DNA of 64,000 nt from Halomonas cupida (lineage in GTDB: Bacteria; Pseudomonadota; Gammaproteobacteria; Pseudomonadales; Halomonadaceae): the NCBI RefSeq assembly GCF_900142755.1, contig NZ_FRCA01000008.1, forward strand, positions 100,331-164,330, in the 5' to 3' direction. Within the stretch, counting starts at the first letter, position 1; every line of letters begins with the position of its first letter. Positions 46,957 through 55,017 of this stretch are shown piece after piece. The position numbers and the translations under genes were made by a program. The notes under the pieces were generated by a model that worked only from the letters and a program-made list of their open reading frames with translations, did not search any database and was not told where the DNA came from.

Positions 46957-47877
46957 ATGGATATGGATATTTCCCCAGAACGTCAGACGCACCTCAAGCA
47001 GCTTGAAGCCGAGGCTATCCACATCATTCGCGAAGTGGCTGCAGAGTTCCGCAATCCAGTGATGATGTACTCCATCGGCAAGGACTCCTCGGTGATGCTG
47101 CATCTGGCCCGCAAGGCCTTCTATCCCGGGACGCCCCCGTTCCCGCTGATGCACGTCAACACCACCTGGAAGTTCCGGGAAATGATCGAGTTCCGTGACC
47201 GCATGGCCGCCGAGTCAGGCATGGAGTTGATCGAGCACATCAACCAGGAAGGGGTGGAAGCCAACATCAACCCCTTCGACCACGGTAGCAGCAAGTACAC
47301 CGACATCATGAAGACCGCAGCGCTCAAGCAGGCGCTGGACAAGTATGGCTTCGATGCCGCGTTCGGCGGAGCGCGCCGTGACGAGGAGGCCAGCCGCGCC
47401 AAGGAGCGGGTGTTCTCGTTCCGCGACAAGAACCACCGCTGGGAGCCCAAGAGCCAGCGTCCGGAGCTGTGGAATACCTACAACGCCAAGGTCAACAAGG
47501 GCGAATCGATCCGCGTCTTCCCGCTCTCCAACTGGACCGAGCTGGATATCTGGCAGTACATCTACCTCGAATCGATCCCCATTGTCCCGCTGTACCACGC
47601 CGCCCCGCGTCCGGTGGTCGAGCGCGATGGCATGTTGATCATGGTCGATGACGAACGCCTCCCGCTGGAGCCCGGCGAAGTGCCCGAAGAGAAGTGGGTG
47701 CGCTTCCGTACCCTGGGCTGCTACCCGCTGACCGGCGCCGTCGAGTCCGAAGCCGCAACGCTCCCGGAAATCATCCAGGAAATGCTGCTGACCCGTACCA
47801 GTGAGCGCAGCGGCCGTGCCATCGACCACGACCAGGCCGGCTCCATGGAGAAGAAGAAGCGCGAAGGGTATTTCTGA
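46957..47877 (+). CDS. cysD: Sulfate adenylyltransferase, small subunit
   Basis: The 306-residue PP-loop ATPase makes adenosine 5'-phosphosulfate from ATP and sulfate with CysN. The PP-loop [25 protein letters not shown], and the C-terminal [16 protein letters not shown] are conserved. An ACGGAAG ribosome site is just before the ATG; an ATG at 46963 is an alternative. The partner gene cysNC follows after an unusually long 194-bp gap containing a GAGC-rich inverted repeat. Confidence 0.96.
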   Translation: MDMDISPERQTHLKQLEAEAIHIIREVAAEFRNPVMMYSIGKDSSVMLHLARKAFYPGTPPFPLMHVNTTWKFREMIEFRDRMAAESGMELIEHINQEGVEANINPFDHGSSKYTDIMKTAALKQALDKYGFDAAFGGARRDEEASRAKERVFSFRDKNHRWEPKSQRPELWNTYNAKVNKGESIRVFPLSNWTELDIWQYIYLESIPIVPLYHAAPRPVVERDGMLIMVDDERLPLEPGEVPEEKWVRFRTLGCYPLTGAVESEAATLPEIIQEMLLTRTSERSGRAIDHDQAGSMEKKKREGYF

Positions 47878-47894
47878 TGCGCTGTGCCGGCCAC

Positions 47895-48036
47895 GAGCAA
47901 TGAGCTGCGAGCCGCGAGCACCTTCACAGGGCATTCACGGATCCGGTGGCTGACCACCGAGAGCAATCGAACCCACTTATAGAATACTGGAGATGGAAAG
48001 GGCTGCTCGAAGCTCGAGACTCGTAGCTCGCCGCTC
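47895..48036. repeat. GAGC-rich inverted repeat between cysD and cysNC
   Basis: A GAGC-rich arm at 47895-47919 (pattern GAGC-N3-GAGCTNCGAGNC) is matched by a diverged reverse complement at 48005-48036, flanking about 85 bp that includes TATAGAATACTGG. The arms could pair in DNA or in the cysD-cysNC message. Confidence 0.6.
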
Positions 48037-48071
48037 TTTTCTACCCCCATCACAGGACGGAGAACCTCACT

Positions 48072-49988
48072 GTGTCCCATCAATCGAATTTGATCTCCGA
48101 AGATATCGAAGCGTATCTGAAGGAACACGAGAACAAGGATCTGCTGCGTTTCATCACCTGCGGCAGCGTGGATGATGGTAAATCGACCCTGATCGGTCGT
48201 CTGCTGCATGACTCGAAGATGATCTACGAGGATCAGCTTGCAGCGATCACCCAGGCCTCGAAGACCAGCGGCACTACCGGTGAAGAAGTGGACCTGGCGC
48301 TGCTGGTTGATGGCCTGCAGTCCGAGCGGGAGCAGGGCATCACCATCGATGTGGCCTATCGTTTCTTCTCCACCGACAAGCGCAAGTTCATCATCGCCGA
48401 CACCCCCGGGCATGAGCAGTACACCCGTAACATGGCGACGGGGGCCTCCACGGCCAGCCTGGCGATCATTCTGATCGATGCGCGCTACGGGGTGCAGACC
48501 CAGACGCGTCGCCACAGCTTCATCGCAGACCTGCTGGGGATTCAGCACCTGGTGGTCGCGGTCAACAAGATGGACCTGGTGGAGTATTCCCAGCAGCGCT
48601 TCGACGAGATCGTCGAGGAGTACAAGGAAATTTCCGGCCGCCTGAATGCGCCGGATATCCGTTTCGTGCCGATGTCGGCGCTGAAGGGCGATAACGTGGT
48701 CAACCACAGCCGGGACATGAGCTGGTACGACGGTCCCACGCTGCTGGAGCTGCTCGAGTCGGTGGAAATCAGCCACGACCAGAACCTGCGTGACCTGCGT
48801 CTGCCGGTGCAGTATGTCAATCGTCCCAACCTGGACTTCCGGGGCTACTGCGGTACCCTGGCCGCGGGCGTATTGACACCGGGCCAGACCGTTCGTGCCC
48901 TGCCGTCTGGCAAGACGTCTACCGTTGAGCGCATCGTGACCTTCGATGGTGACCTGCAGGCGGCCTACCCCGGGCAGGCCATCACCGTGACCCTCGCCGA
49001 CGAGATCGATGTGTCCCGCGGTGACTGGCTGGTCGCCGAGAACGACGAAGTGCCCATCGCCAGCACCTACGAGGCGGATATCGTATGGATGCACGAGACG
49101 GCACTGGAGCCCGGCAAGCTCTACGACATCAAGCTCGCCACTCGGGACGTGGCTGGCAAGGTAACCGCCATCAACTACCAGGTTGACGTCAACAACCTGG
49201 AGCAACGCCATGCCGACCATCTGGATCTCAACGCCATCGCCCGCTGCAAGGTGGAACTGACGGCACCGGTCCCGGTGGACGACTATCGCAGCAGTCCCGG
49301 CACCGGCAGTTTCATCATCATCGACCGCCTGACCAACATCACGGTCGGCGCCGGGATGATCCACCAGCCGCTGGACAGCGAACTGCCCTACGAATTCCGT
49401 GAGCACAGCAGCAAGGCCAACGTGGTGTGGAACCGCACCAGCGTGACCCAGGAGATGCGCGAGCGGATCAACGGCCACAAGGGCAAGTGCGTGTGGTTCA
49501 CCGGTTATTCCGGCTCGGGCAAGTCCACGCTGGCCAATGCGTTGGAAGCCGAGCTCAATCGTCGCGGCTACCACACCATGCTGCTGGATGGCGACAACAT
49601 CCGTCACGGCCTGTGCAAGGATCTCGGCATGAGCGAAGCCGATCGCGCCGAGAACATTCGTCGCGTCGGCGAAGTGGCACGACTGTTCGCCGAAGCCGGC
49701 GTCATTGTGATCACCGCGTTCATCTCGCCTTTCCGCTCCGATCGCGACACCGCTCGTGAGCTGTTTGCCGATGACGCCTTCATCGAGGCCTTTGTCGACA
49801 CTCCGCTGGATGTCTGCGAACAGCGGGATCCCAAGGGGCTCTACCAGAAGGCGCGTGAAGGCAGAATCGATGACTTCACCGGCATCAACAGCCCCTACGA
49901 GCCGCCCCGGTCGCCTGAAGTGCAGCTCAAGACGACCGAGTATTCCCAACAGGAGCTGGTCACCCAACTGATCAAGGCCTGCCTGTAA
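48072..49988 (+). CDS. cysNC: Sulfate adenylyltransferase large subunit fused to APS kinase
   Basis: The 638-residue bifunctional protein has a CysN GTPase (P-loop GSVDDGKST near residue 31, then [12 protein letters not shown] and NKMDLVE) that powers APS formation with CysD, and a C-terminal APS kinase from about residue 465 (P-loop GYSGSGKST near 477; [19 protein letters not shown]) that makes PAPS. The fusion channels sulfate activation to the sulfotransferase donor. The GTG start at 48072 follows a GGAG at 9 nt. In the capsule context PAPS would serve both assimilation and polymer sulfation. Confidence 0.95.
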   Translation: MSHQSNLISEDIEAYLKEHENKDLLRFITCGSVDDGKSTLIGRLLHDSKMIYEDQLAAITQASKTSGTTGEEVDLALLVDGLQSEREQGITIDVAYRFFSTDKRKFIIADTPGHEQYTRNMATGASTASLAIILIDARYGVQTQTRRHSFIADLLGIQHLVVAVNKMDLVEYSQQRFDEIVEEYKEISGRLNAPDIRFVPMSALKGDNVVNHSRDMSWYDGPTLLELLESVEISHDQNLRDLRLPVQYVNRPNLDFRGYCGTLAAGVLTPGQTVRALPSGKTSTVERIVTFDGDLQAAYPGQAITVTLADEIDVSRGDWLVAENDEVPIASTYEADIVWMHETALEPGKLYDIKLATRDVAGKVTAINYQVDVNNLEQRHADHLDLNAIARCKVELTAPVPVDDYRSSPGTGSFIIIDRLTNITVGAGMIHQPLDSELPYEFREHSSKANVVWNRTSVTQEMRERINGHKGKCVWFTGYSGSGKSTLANALEAELNRRGYHTMLLDGDNIRHGLCKDLGMSEADRAENIRRVGEVARLFAEAGVIVITAFISPFRSDRDTARELFADDAFIEAFVDTPLDVCEQRDPKGLYQKAREGRIDDFTGINSPYEPPRSPEVQLKTTEYSQQELVTQLIKACL

Positions 49989-50000
49989 ACCAGCCTTCCG

Positions 50001-50030
50001 CAAGCCCCCCGCCAGACGGGGGGCTTGTCC
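50001..50030 (+). terminator. Terminator after cysNC
   Basis: An 11-bp GC-rich stem (CAAGCCCCCCG, 50001-50011, with CGGGGGGCTTG, 50017-50027) around loop CCAGA lies 12 bp after the stop and leads into a pyrimidine-rich tract. Confidence 0.88.
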
Positions 50031-50111
50031 TTCCCTTCTCTCCCCCTGCTCTTTCTGACTTCTTTCCTTTTATTCTCCCCCTTCTTCCCTGCCAAGCCTT
50101 TCTCTCCTCTG
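50028..50111 (+). other. Polypyrimidine tract
   Basis: About 84 bases of the plus strand are nearly all C and T (with few purines), immediately after the cysNC terminator. It could help termination or form a triplex; no gene is present between 50028 and 50229. Confidence 0.7.
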
Positions 50112-50229
50112 TTGATGCCCTTTGGCATCGTTCAGCATTGATTCACTTTCACTACATTTATTCACCAGATGTCGCGAACTCGTCGACAGCGGATCGACTC
50201 CAAGCTGTCAGCCGGAACAAGGATGATGT

Positions 50230-51648
50230 ATGGAAGACAACCTGCATAATGCGGTCATTGCCGCCAATCGCTTTGGCCTGGGAGCCAGGCCCGACGAGTT
50301 GGAAGAGATCGCCCATGATCCCAAAGAGTGGGTGCTCGCTCAGTTGGAGCAGCCAGCCCCTCTCATCGACAGCCTGGAAGGGCTCGACAGTAGCCCGGAC
50401 TACTTGAGCCGCTTCGCCGAGTTTCGTCAGGAAAGGCGCAGCAGTAGGCAGCAAGCAAAACAGGGGGAAGACTCCAACCTCCCCAGATTTCCTGAACGCT
50501 TCTACAGTGATGTCTTCGCAGAAGTTCAGCTGCGTGGCGTCCAGCAGTGTACGACCGACACTCCCGTACATGAACGCCTGGTGATGCTGTGGAGCAATCA
50601 CTTCACCGTATCCGGTGAGACCCAGAGAGTGCGCTTGCTGGCAGGCGCTTTCGAGCGTGAAGCCATTCGCCCGAATGTGTGCGAAGACTTCTCCACCCTG
50701 TTGCTCGGTGCAGAGCAGCACCCGGCCATGCTGTTGTACCTCGACAACGAGGCATCAATAGGACCAGGTTCCAACATGGGCCGTGCCCACAACCAACGAG
50801 TTGAACAAGGCAAAGGCAGAAAAGTCGGTATCAATGAAAACCTGGCACGGGAAATCATGGAACTGCACACGCTCAGCGTGCACGGTGACTATCGCCAGCA
50901 GGATGTTATCGAGCTGGCCCGTGCCCTGACCGGATGGCGCACCCGTCTGCAGGTGGAAAACAATGCAGCGACGCAAGAACTGTCCCCTTGGGGTAGCGTT
51001 TTCCAGCAAGGCACCCATGAGCCGGGTAACCGCGAGTTACTGGGTGAGACCTTTGACCAGCAGGGCCTCGCTCAAGGCCGTCATATGCTGCGTTTTCTGG
51101 CTGACCAGCCGGCCACCGCGCGTTTCGTAGCCACCAAACTCGCTCGACACTATGTCGCCGATGATCCTCCTGAGGTACTGGTCGAAGACCTGGCCAGGTC
51201 CTTTGTACGCAACAAGGGGCAATTGCTGGCGGTCTATCGTGAGCTGTTCACCCATGAGCTCGCCTGGCAGTCAGAGACTCGCAAGTTCCGCCGCCCGGAC
51301 GAGTATCTGATCGCCCTGCATCGCGCTCTCAGCACCGTACCAGCAGAGGAGGGAAACCGCTGGCGTTCGGAAGTGCACCTGCTGGGGCAAACTCCCTTCA
51401 TTCCTGGAACACCGGAAGGCTGGGGAGACACCGCCGACGACTGGGTCGGTACGGATGCTCTATGGAAGCGGCTGGAGATTGCACAGCGTTATGCTTACCA
51501 ACTCGACAGCCCGCCTGACCCCATGTCGTTGGCTCAGAATAGTCTCGGCCCACAGCTGCGAGAGGCTACTCAGCAAGCCATCGCTCAGTCCAATTTACGC
51601 CAGGCAACAGCTATTCTGCTGGCCAGCCCGGAATTCCAGTGGCGCTGA
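50230..51648 (+). CDS. DUF1800 family protein
   Basis: The 472-residue protein starts with AVIAANRFGLGARPDELEE and has the conserved ERLVMLWSNHF, NENLAREIMELHTLSV and DVIELARALTGW segments of DUF1800. Members are widespread and almost always paired with DUF1501, as here. Their biochemical role is not established. AAGGATG precedes the start. The pair forms its own transcript between two terminators. Confidence 0.9.
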   Translation: MEDNLHNAVIAANRFGLGARPDELEEIAHDPKEWVLAQLEQPAPLIDSLEGLDSSPDYLSRFAEFRQERRSSRQQAKQGEDSNLPRFPERFYSDVFAEVQLRGVQQCTTDTPVHERLVMLWSNHFTVSGETQRVRLLAGAFEREAIRPNVCEDFSTLLLGAEQHPAMLLYLDNEASIGPGSNMGRAHNQRVEQGKGRKVGINENLAREIMELHTLSVHGDYRQQDVIELARALTGWRTRLQVENNAATQELSPWGSVFQQGTHEPGNRELLGETFDQQGLAQGRHMLRFLADQPATARFVATKLARHYVADDPPEVLVEDLARSFVRNKGQLLAVYRELFTHELAWQSETRKFRRPDEYLIALHRALSTVPAEEGNRWRSEVHLLGQTPFIPGTPEGWGDTADDWVGTDALWKRLEIAQRYAYQLDSPPDPMSLAQNSLGPQLREATQQAIAQSNLRQATAILLASPEFQWR

Positions 51649-51673
51649 TGGCCGCCGTTTGAGGAGAGAGCCC

Positions 51674-52831
51674 ATGTTGACCCGCCGTCAGTTTCTCGCC
51701 CGCCTGAGTGCTGGCTCCAGCCTGCTGCTCTGGCCGGGCCTGACGACACTTGCCAATGAATCAGCCCCATCTCGCCAGCGCTTGCTGGTCGTTCTTCTGC
51801 GCGGCGCCATGGACGGCTTGGCAGCCGTTCCCAGTTACGCAGAACCACGCTTTGAATCGCTGCGTGGCGACCTGGCCCTTACGACTTCAGGCCGCAACTC
51901 AGTGTTGCGCCTGGACGAGACCTTCGCCATGCATCCTTCGATGGCTTTCTGCCACCAGTTGTTCCAGCGCCAACAGTTTGGTGTGGTACATGCTTGTGGC
52001 CTGCCTTACGACGGCCGCTCCCACTTCGATGCCCAGGATTGTCTGGAGAACGGCAGCAACACCCCGGACGGTAGCCAGACAGGCTGGCTCAACCGTGCTG
52101 TCGCCGAGATGCAAGGCATGAATGGACTCAGTATCACCTCAGCAGAACCTCTCATGGTGCGCGGTAGCGCCCCCTTCTCCACCTGGTCTCCCGCTCCGGA
52201 ACATACCGGCAGCCCCGGGGCGCTAGCCAACCAACTGGCCGACCTCTATGCCGAGGATGAAGCTCTCGCCGAGGTCTTCGCCCAGGCACTCAGCGCACAA
52301 AAGATCGTGCCTGGTGGTGAAGCCAGTACCGGACAACTGGCCAGTATCATGCAATCTGCCGGGCGCTTCATGGCTGCAGAGGATGCTCCTCGGGTGGTCA
52401 TGGTCCAGGATACCGGCTGGGATACCCATGCTCGCCAGAACATCGCTCTCGAACGCAAGCTGTCACAACTCGACAGTGGTATACAGCAACTGCACGACAG
52501 TCTCGGCGACCATTGGCAGCATACTGCTGTGGTTGTGGTTACCGAGTTTGGTCGTACGGTCGGTATCAATGGTACTCATGGCACCGATCACGGCACTGCC
52601 AGCACAGTGCTGCTGGCAGGAGGCGCCGTTCGCGGCGGCAAGGTGCATGGTGACTGGCCTGGACTGAACGAGCTGCGGGACAACCGCGACCTGATAGCCG
52701 CCCAGGACGTGCGCAGTGTGCTGAAAGGCGTACTTCGCGACCACATGCATATCGACGCTCGAGCCTTGAATACCCGAGTCTTTCCGGACAGTCGCAACGC
52801 AGCACCGATGGACGGGCTTATCGGCCAGTAG
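51674..52831 (+). CDS. DUF1501 family protein with Tat signal
   Basis: The 385-residue protein begins with MLTRRQFLARLSAGSSLLLW, a twin-arginine signal, so it is exported folded. It has LLVVLLRGAMDGLAAVPSY, HACGLPYDGRSHFDAQD, DTGWDTHARQ and VVVTEFGRTVGINGTHGTDH, where several Asp and His residues recall the alkaline-phosphatase/sulfatase fold. No specific substrate can be named. A ribosome site GAGGAGAGA fixes ATG 51674. It follows DUF1800 by 25 bp. Confidence 0.9.
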   Translation: MLTRRQFLARLSAGSSLLLWPGLTTLANESAPSRQRLLVVLLRGAMDGLAAVPSYAEPRFESLRGDLALTTSGRNSVLRLDETFAMHPSMAFCHQLFQRQQFGVVHACGLPYDGRSHFDAQDCLENGSNTPDGSQTGWLNRAVAEMQGMNGLSITSAEPLMVRGSAPFSTWSPAPEHTGSPGALANQLADLYAEDEALAEVFAQALSAQKIVPGGEASTGQLASIMQSAGRFMAAEDAPRVVMVQDTGWDTHARQNIALERKLSQLDSGIQQLHDSLGDHWQHTAVVVVTEFGRTVGINGTHGTDHGTASTVLLAGGAVRGGKVHGDWPGLNELRDNRDLIAAQDVRSVLKGVLRDHMHIDARALNTRVFPDSRNAAPMDGLIGQ

Positions 52832-52863
52832 ACAGACCAACTCCCGAGTCGACAGACTTCCCG

Positions 52864-52896
52864 GAAGCCCCGTCATGCATCGCATGACGGGGCTTC
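52864..52896. terminator. Bidirectional terminator
   Basis: A perfect 14-bp stem (GAAGCCCCGTCATG at 52864-52877, CATGACGGGGCTTC at 52883-52896) with loop CATCG lies between the convergent DUF1501 and MocR genes and can serve both. Confidence 0.88.
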
Positions 52897-52919
52897 TGCG
52901 TTGGTATGCCAGTAACGCG

Positions 52920-54290
52920 CTAGCCGCACTCCCGGGCAAGGAAGTTCAGCAGACGGTGGTCCGCAGCATGGGCGATATTCACCCGCATGGCACGTTCACT
53001 TCCCTCATCCTGACTGAGCGAGAACAATGGTCCTGGCGCAATGAAGATACCGTGCTGCGAAGCACGTCTGGCGAGGCTCACGGCATCCATGCCCTGGGGA
53101 AGTCTGGCCCACAGATAGAGACCACCACCGGGCCCCTGGATGTCCACCACACCAGTGGTGGAGAGCTCCTGCATGGCCACGGCTGTAGCCTTGCTGATCC
53201 GATCACGCAACTGCTTTAGATGACGACGATAACGCCCACGCAGCATCAGGTCGTGGACCAGCATTTCAGTCAGTGCCGAAGAGTTGACGACGGTGAGCAT
53301 CTTGATATCAGTGAGCACCTTGATCAGCGATTCACTGCCGGCGATGAATCCACAACGCAGCCCCGTCGACATGGTCTTGGAGAAAGAGCCGAGATAGATC
53401 ACCCGCTCGAGGCCATCCAGCGCTGCCAAGCGGGGCGTGGCCCGAGGCAGGATATCGGCGAAGATATCGTCCTCGATCAGAATGACCCCGTGCCGATTGG
53501 CGATGTTGACCAGGCGATGCATCTTGCTCAGCGACATGCTGGTACCGGTGGGGTTATGGGCATTGGGCTGCAGAAAGAACAACCGCGGGCGGTGCTGCCG
53601 TATATGATCTTCCAGCTGGTCCAGATCCGGGCCGTCCTGTTGCCGGGTAACGCCTACCAGTCTTGCACGTGCCAGTCGTAACTTACCGAACAGCGGGTAG
53701 TAACCGGGAGACTCCACCAGCACGGCATCGCCAGGTGCCACGAAATGGCGAATGATCAGATCAAGTGCATGGTTGGCGCCGAAGGTCATCAACAGCTGGG
53801 ATGCCGAGACGTGCACTGAACGCTCGGCTAGAGTCTGGGCAATCAGCTCACGCAATGCCGGATAGCCCTGGGGCTGCCCGTATTCAATCTCCACCTCATC
53901 GTTCTGGATGCCTCCACGCTGTCGCAGACGACGGGCGAGTTCCAGACCAGCCGTCCAGCTGCTGGGGACACGACCATCACCGGCCCGCACACTGAAGCGC
54001 CCTGCCAGTTGTTCACGCAACAGACTGACCGTATCGACCGCCTCGGATACATATTCGGTCTTTTCCACCACCTTGAGTGATCGAGGCTGCGTGACGAAGA
54101 ACCCCGAGCCTCGCCTGGCCTCGAGATATCCCATGGCCGTCAATCGGTCATAGGCGTCAATGATGGTGTTCTTCGATACCCCGAACTGGCGCGCCGCCTC
54201 CCGGATCGAGGCCACTCTGGCTCCCGGCTGCAGGCGACCTTCGTCAATGGCCTTGAGGATGGAATCCGCCACTTGCGCCGCTCTGGACAT
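52920..54290 (-). CDS. MocR-type (GntR/aminotransferase fusion) transcriptional regulator
   Basis: The 456-residue protein has an N-terminal winged-helix GntR domain (residues 1-70; ASIREAARQFGVSKNTIIDAYDRL) and a fold-type I aminotransferase domain (about 95-450) with NAHNPTGTSMS, EDDIFAD and the PLP-binding LGSFSKTMSTGLRCGF. Such regulators sense a PLP-reactive small molecule. It is divergent from the mevalonate-type operon, and three ACTGTACC-like direct repeats occupy the shared spacer, so it probably controls that operon or itself. Confidence 0.92.
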   Translation of the reverse strand: MSRAAQVADSILKAIDEGRLQPGARVASIREAARQFGVSKNTIIDAYDRLTAMGYLEARRGSGFFVTQPRSLKVVEKTEYVSEAVDTVSLLREQLAGRFSVRAGDGRVPSSWTAGLELARRLRQRGGIQNDEVEIEYGQPQGYPALRELIAQTLAERSVHVSASQLLMTFGANHALDLIIRHFVAPGDAVLVESPGYYPLFGKLRLARARLVGVTRQQDGPDLDQLEDHIRQHRPRLFFLQPNAHNPTGTSMSLSKMHRLVNIANRHGVILIEDDIFADILPRATPRLAALDGLERVIYLGSFSKTMSTGLRCGFIAGSESLIKVLTDIKMLTVVNSSALTEMLVHDLMLRGRYRRHLKQLRDRISKATAVAMQELSTTGVVDIQGPGGGLYLWARLPQGMDAVSLARRASQHGIFIAPGPLFSLSQDEGSERAMRVNIAHAADHRLLNFLARECG

Positions 54291-54317
54291 CGAAAGTCTC
54301 CTCTATCCGTCCAAACA

Positions 54318-54372
54318 ACTGTACCCATAAAGATGCTGGCACAGTACCAGTCAACTGAACACCAACTGTACC
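54318..54372. promoter_or_regulatory. Candidate MocR operator: three direct repeats
   Basis: ACTGTACC (54318-54325), ACAGTACC (54341-54348) and ACTGTACC (54365-54372) are spaced 23 and 24 bp apart, about two helical turns, just upstream of the MocR gene. Paired direct repeats are a usual site type for MocR dimers. No proof of binding exists in the sequence. Confidence 0.6.
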
Positions 54373-54490
54373 TTTTTCTGCTGGCCATAAGCGGCAATGC
54401 TGACCATGTAGCAATCCTGCTGCTGGTGGGTTCTCGTCAGCGGCCTGAGCGATTGGCAGACAACAGGAGCATCAGGCTCCCGAATAACGA

Positions 54491-54662
54491 TATTAACCCG
54501 GCATGCTTTCATGTTGGGTTAATGGCGGCACAGGGACGTGCCACCGTCGGCCATCAGGCCGACGCGAGACCGCACCACACCAGCAGATCCCCGCATCTGC
54601 GCCAGTGTGGTGTGGACGAAAATCAAATCGATCAGGATGAGCTATTTGATTGCCATGTTAAT
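54491..54662 (+). repeat. 172-bp structured dispersed repeat, copy 1
   Basis: The first of three copies. It begins TATTAAC and ends GTTAATA, and contains five hairpins: AACCCGGCATG/CATGTTGGGTT (54495-54520, loop CTTT), GGCAC/GTGCC (54527-54542), GTCGGCC/GGCCGAC (54546-54563), CACCACAC..GCAGAT/ATCTGC..GTGTGGTG (54573-54612) and AATCAAAT/ATTTGATT (54621-54651). It ends 23 bp before the start codon of the small membrane protein gene, in sense orientation, so it should be part of its 5' leader. Confidence 0.9.
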
Positions 54663-54685
54663 AACAATAGAACCAGGAAATCATC

Positions 54686-55015
54686 ATGCCAGACTCCACT
54701 CCCAGCAGATCGTACCTGCAGGTATGGGATGACACCGTCACCCTGCGTGACCTGCTGCTTTCCCTGATCATCACCACCACACTGTGCCTCGGCGGTTATA
54801 TCCTCGCCCCTGAACGACCACCCCTGCCGCTGATCCTCGGCCTCAGCGGTGCCCTGCTCGGCTTCGTGACCTCAGCCGTTGCCTTCCGTCCCAAGCGCAG
54901 GGTGGATGAAGAGCCCTCAAGCGGGTTGAATGAAGAGCCCTCAAGCGGGTTGAATGAAGAGCCCTCAAGCGGGGTGGATACAAGGTCGCCTGTCGACACA
55001 GACCAGGAGGCATGA
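54686..55015 (+). CDS. Small membrane protein, possible TctB-like partner
   Basis: The 109-residue protein has two hydrophobic helices (about 22-40 and 47-66) and then a charged tail made mainly of an 8-residue repeat EEPSSGLN in three copies. The position before a TctA-like permease gene, with an ATGA overlap, suggests it is the small membrane subunit of that transporter, though true TctB proteins have about four helices. CAGGAAA precedes the ATG. The 172-bp structured repeat lies directly upstream. Confidence 0.6.
   Translation: MPDSTPSRSYLQVWDDTVTLRDLLLSLIITTTLCLGGYILAPERPPLPLILGLSGALLGFVTSAVAFRPKRRVDEEPSSGLNEEPSSGLNEEPSSGVDTRSPVDTDQEA
54907..54978 (+). repeat. In-frame 24-bp tandem repeat in the small membrane protein gene
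   Basis: Three 24-bp units starting TGAAGAGCCCTCAAGCGG encode EEPSSGLN-type octapeptides; the first two units are identical and the third differs at its end. This is recent expansion, and the copy number is likely to vary between strains. Confidence 0.92.
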
Positions 55016-55017
55016 CC

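Noticed and set aside
47721..50003. A 760-codon open frame on the minus strand
   Set aside because: It lies antisense to cysNC and the end of cysD, whose products are unmistakable; its predicted protein is rich in Gly, His, Val and Asp with no family features, as expected for a shadow of GC-rich codons.
54273..54767. A 164-codon plus frame running through repeat copy 1
   Set aside because: The part shared with the other copies differs mostly by amino-acid-changing substitutions and it overlaps the start of the small membrane protein gene in another frame, so it is not considered coding.
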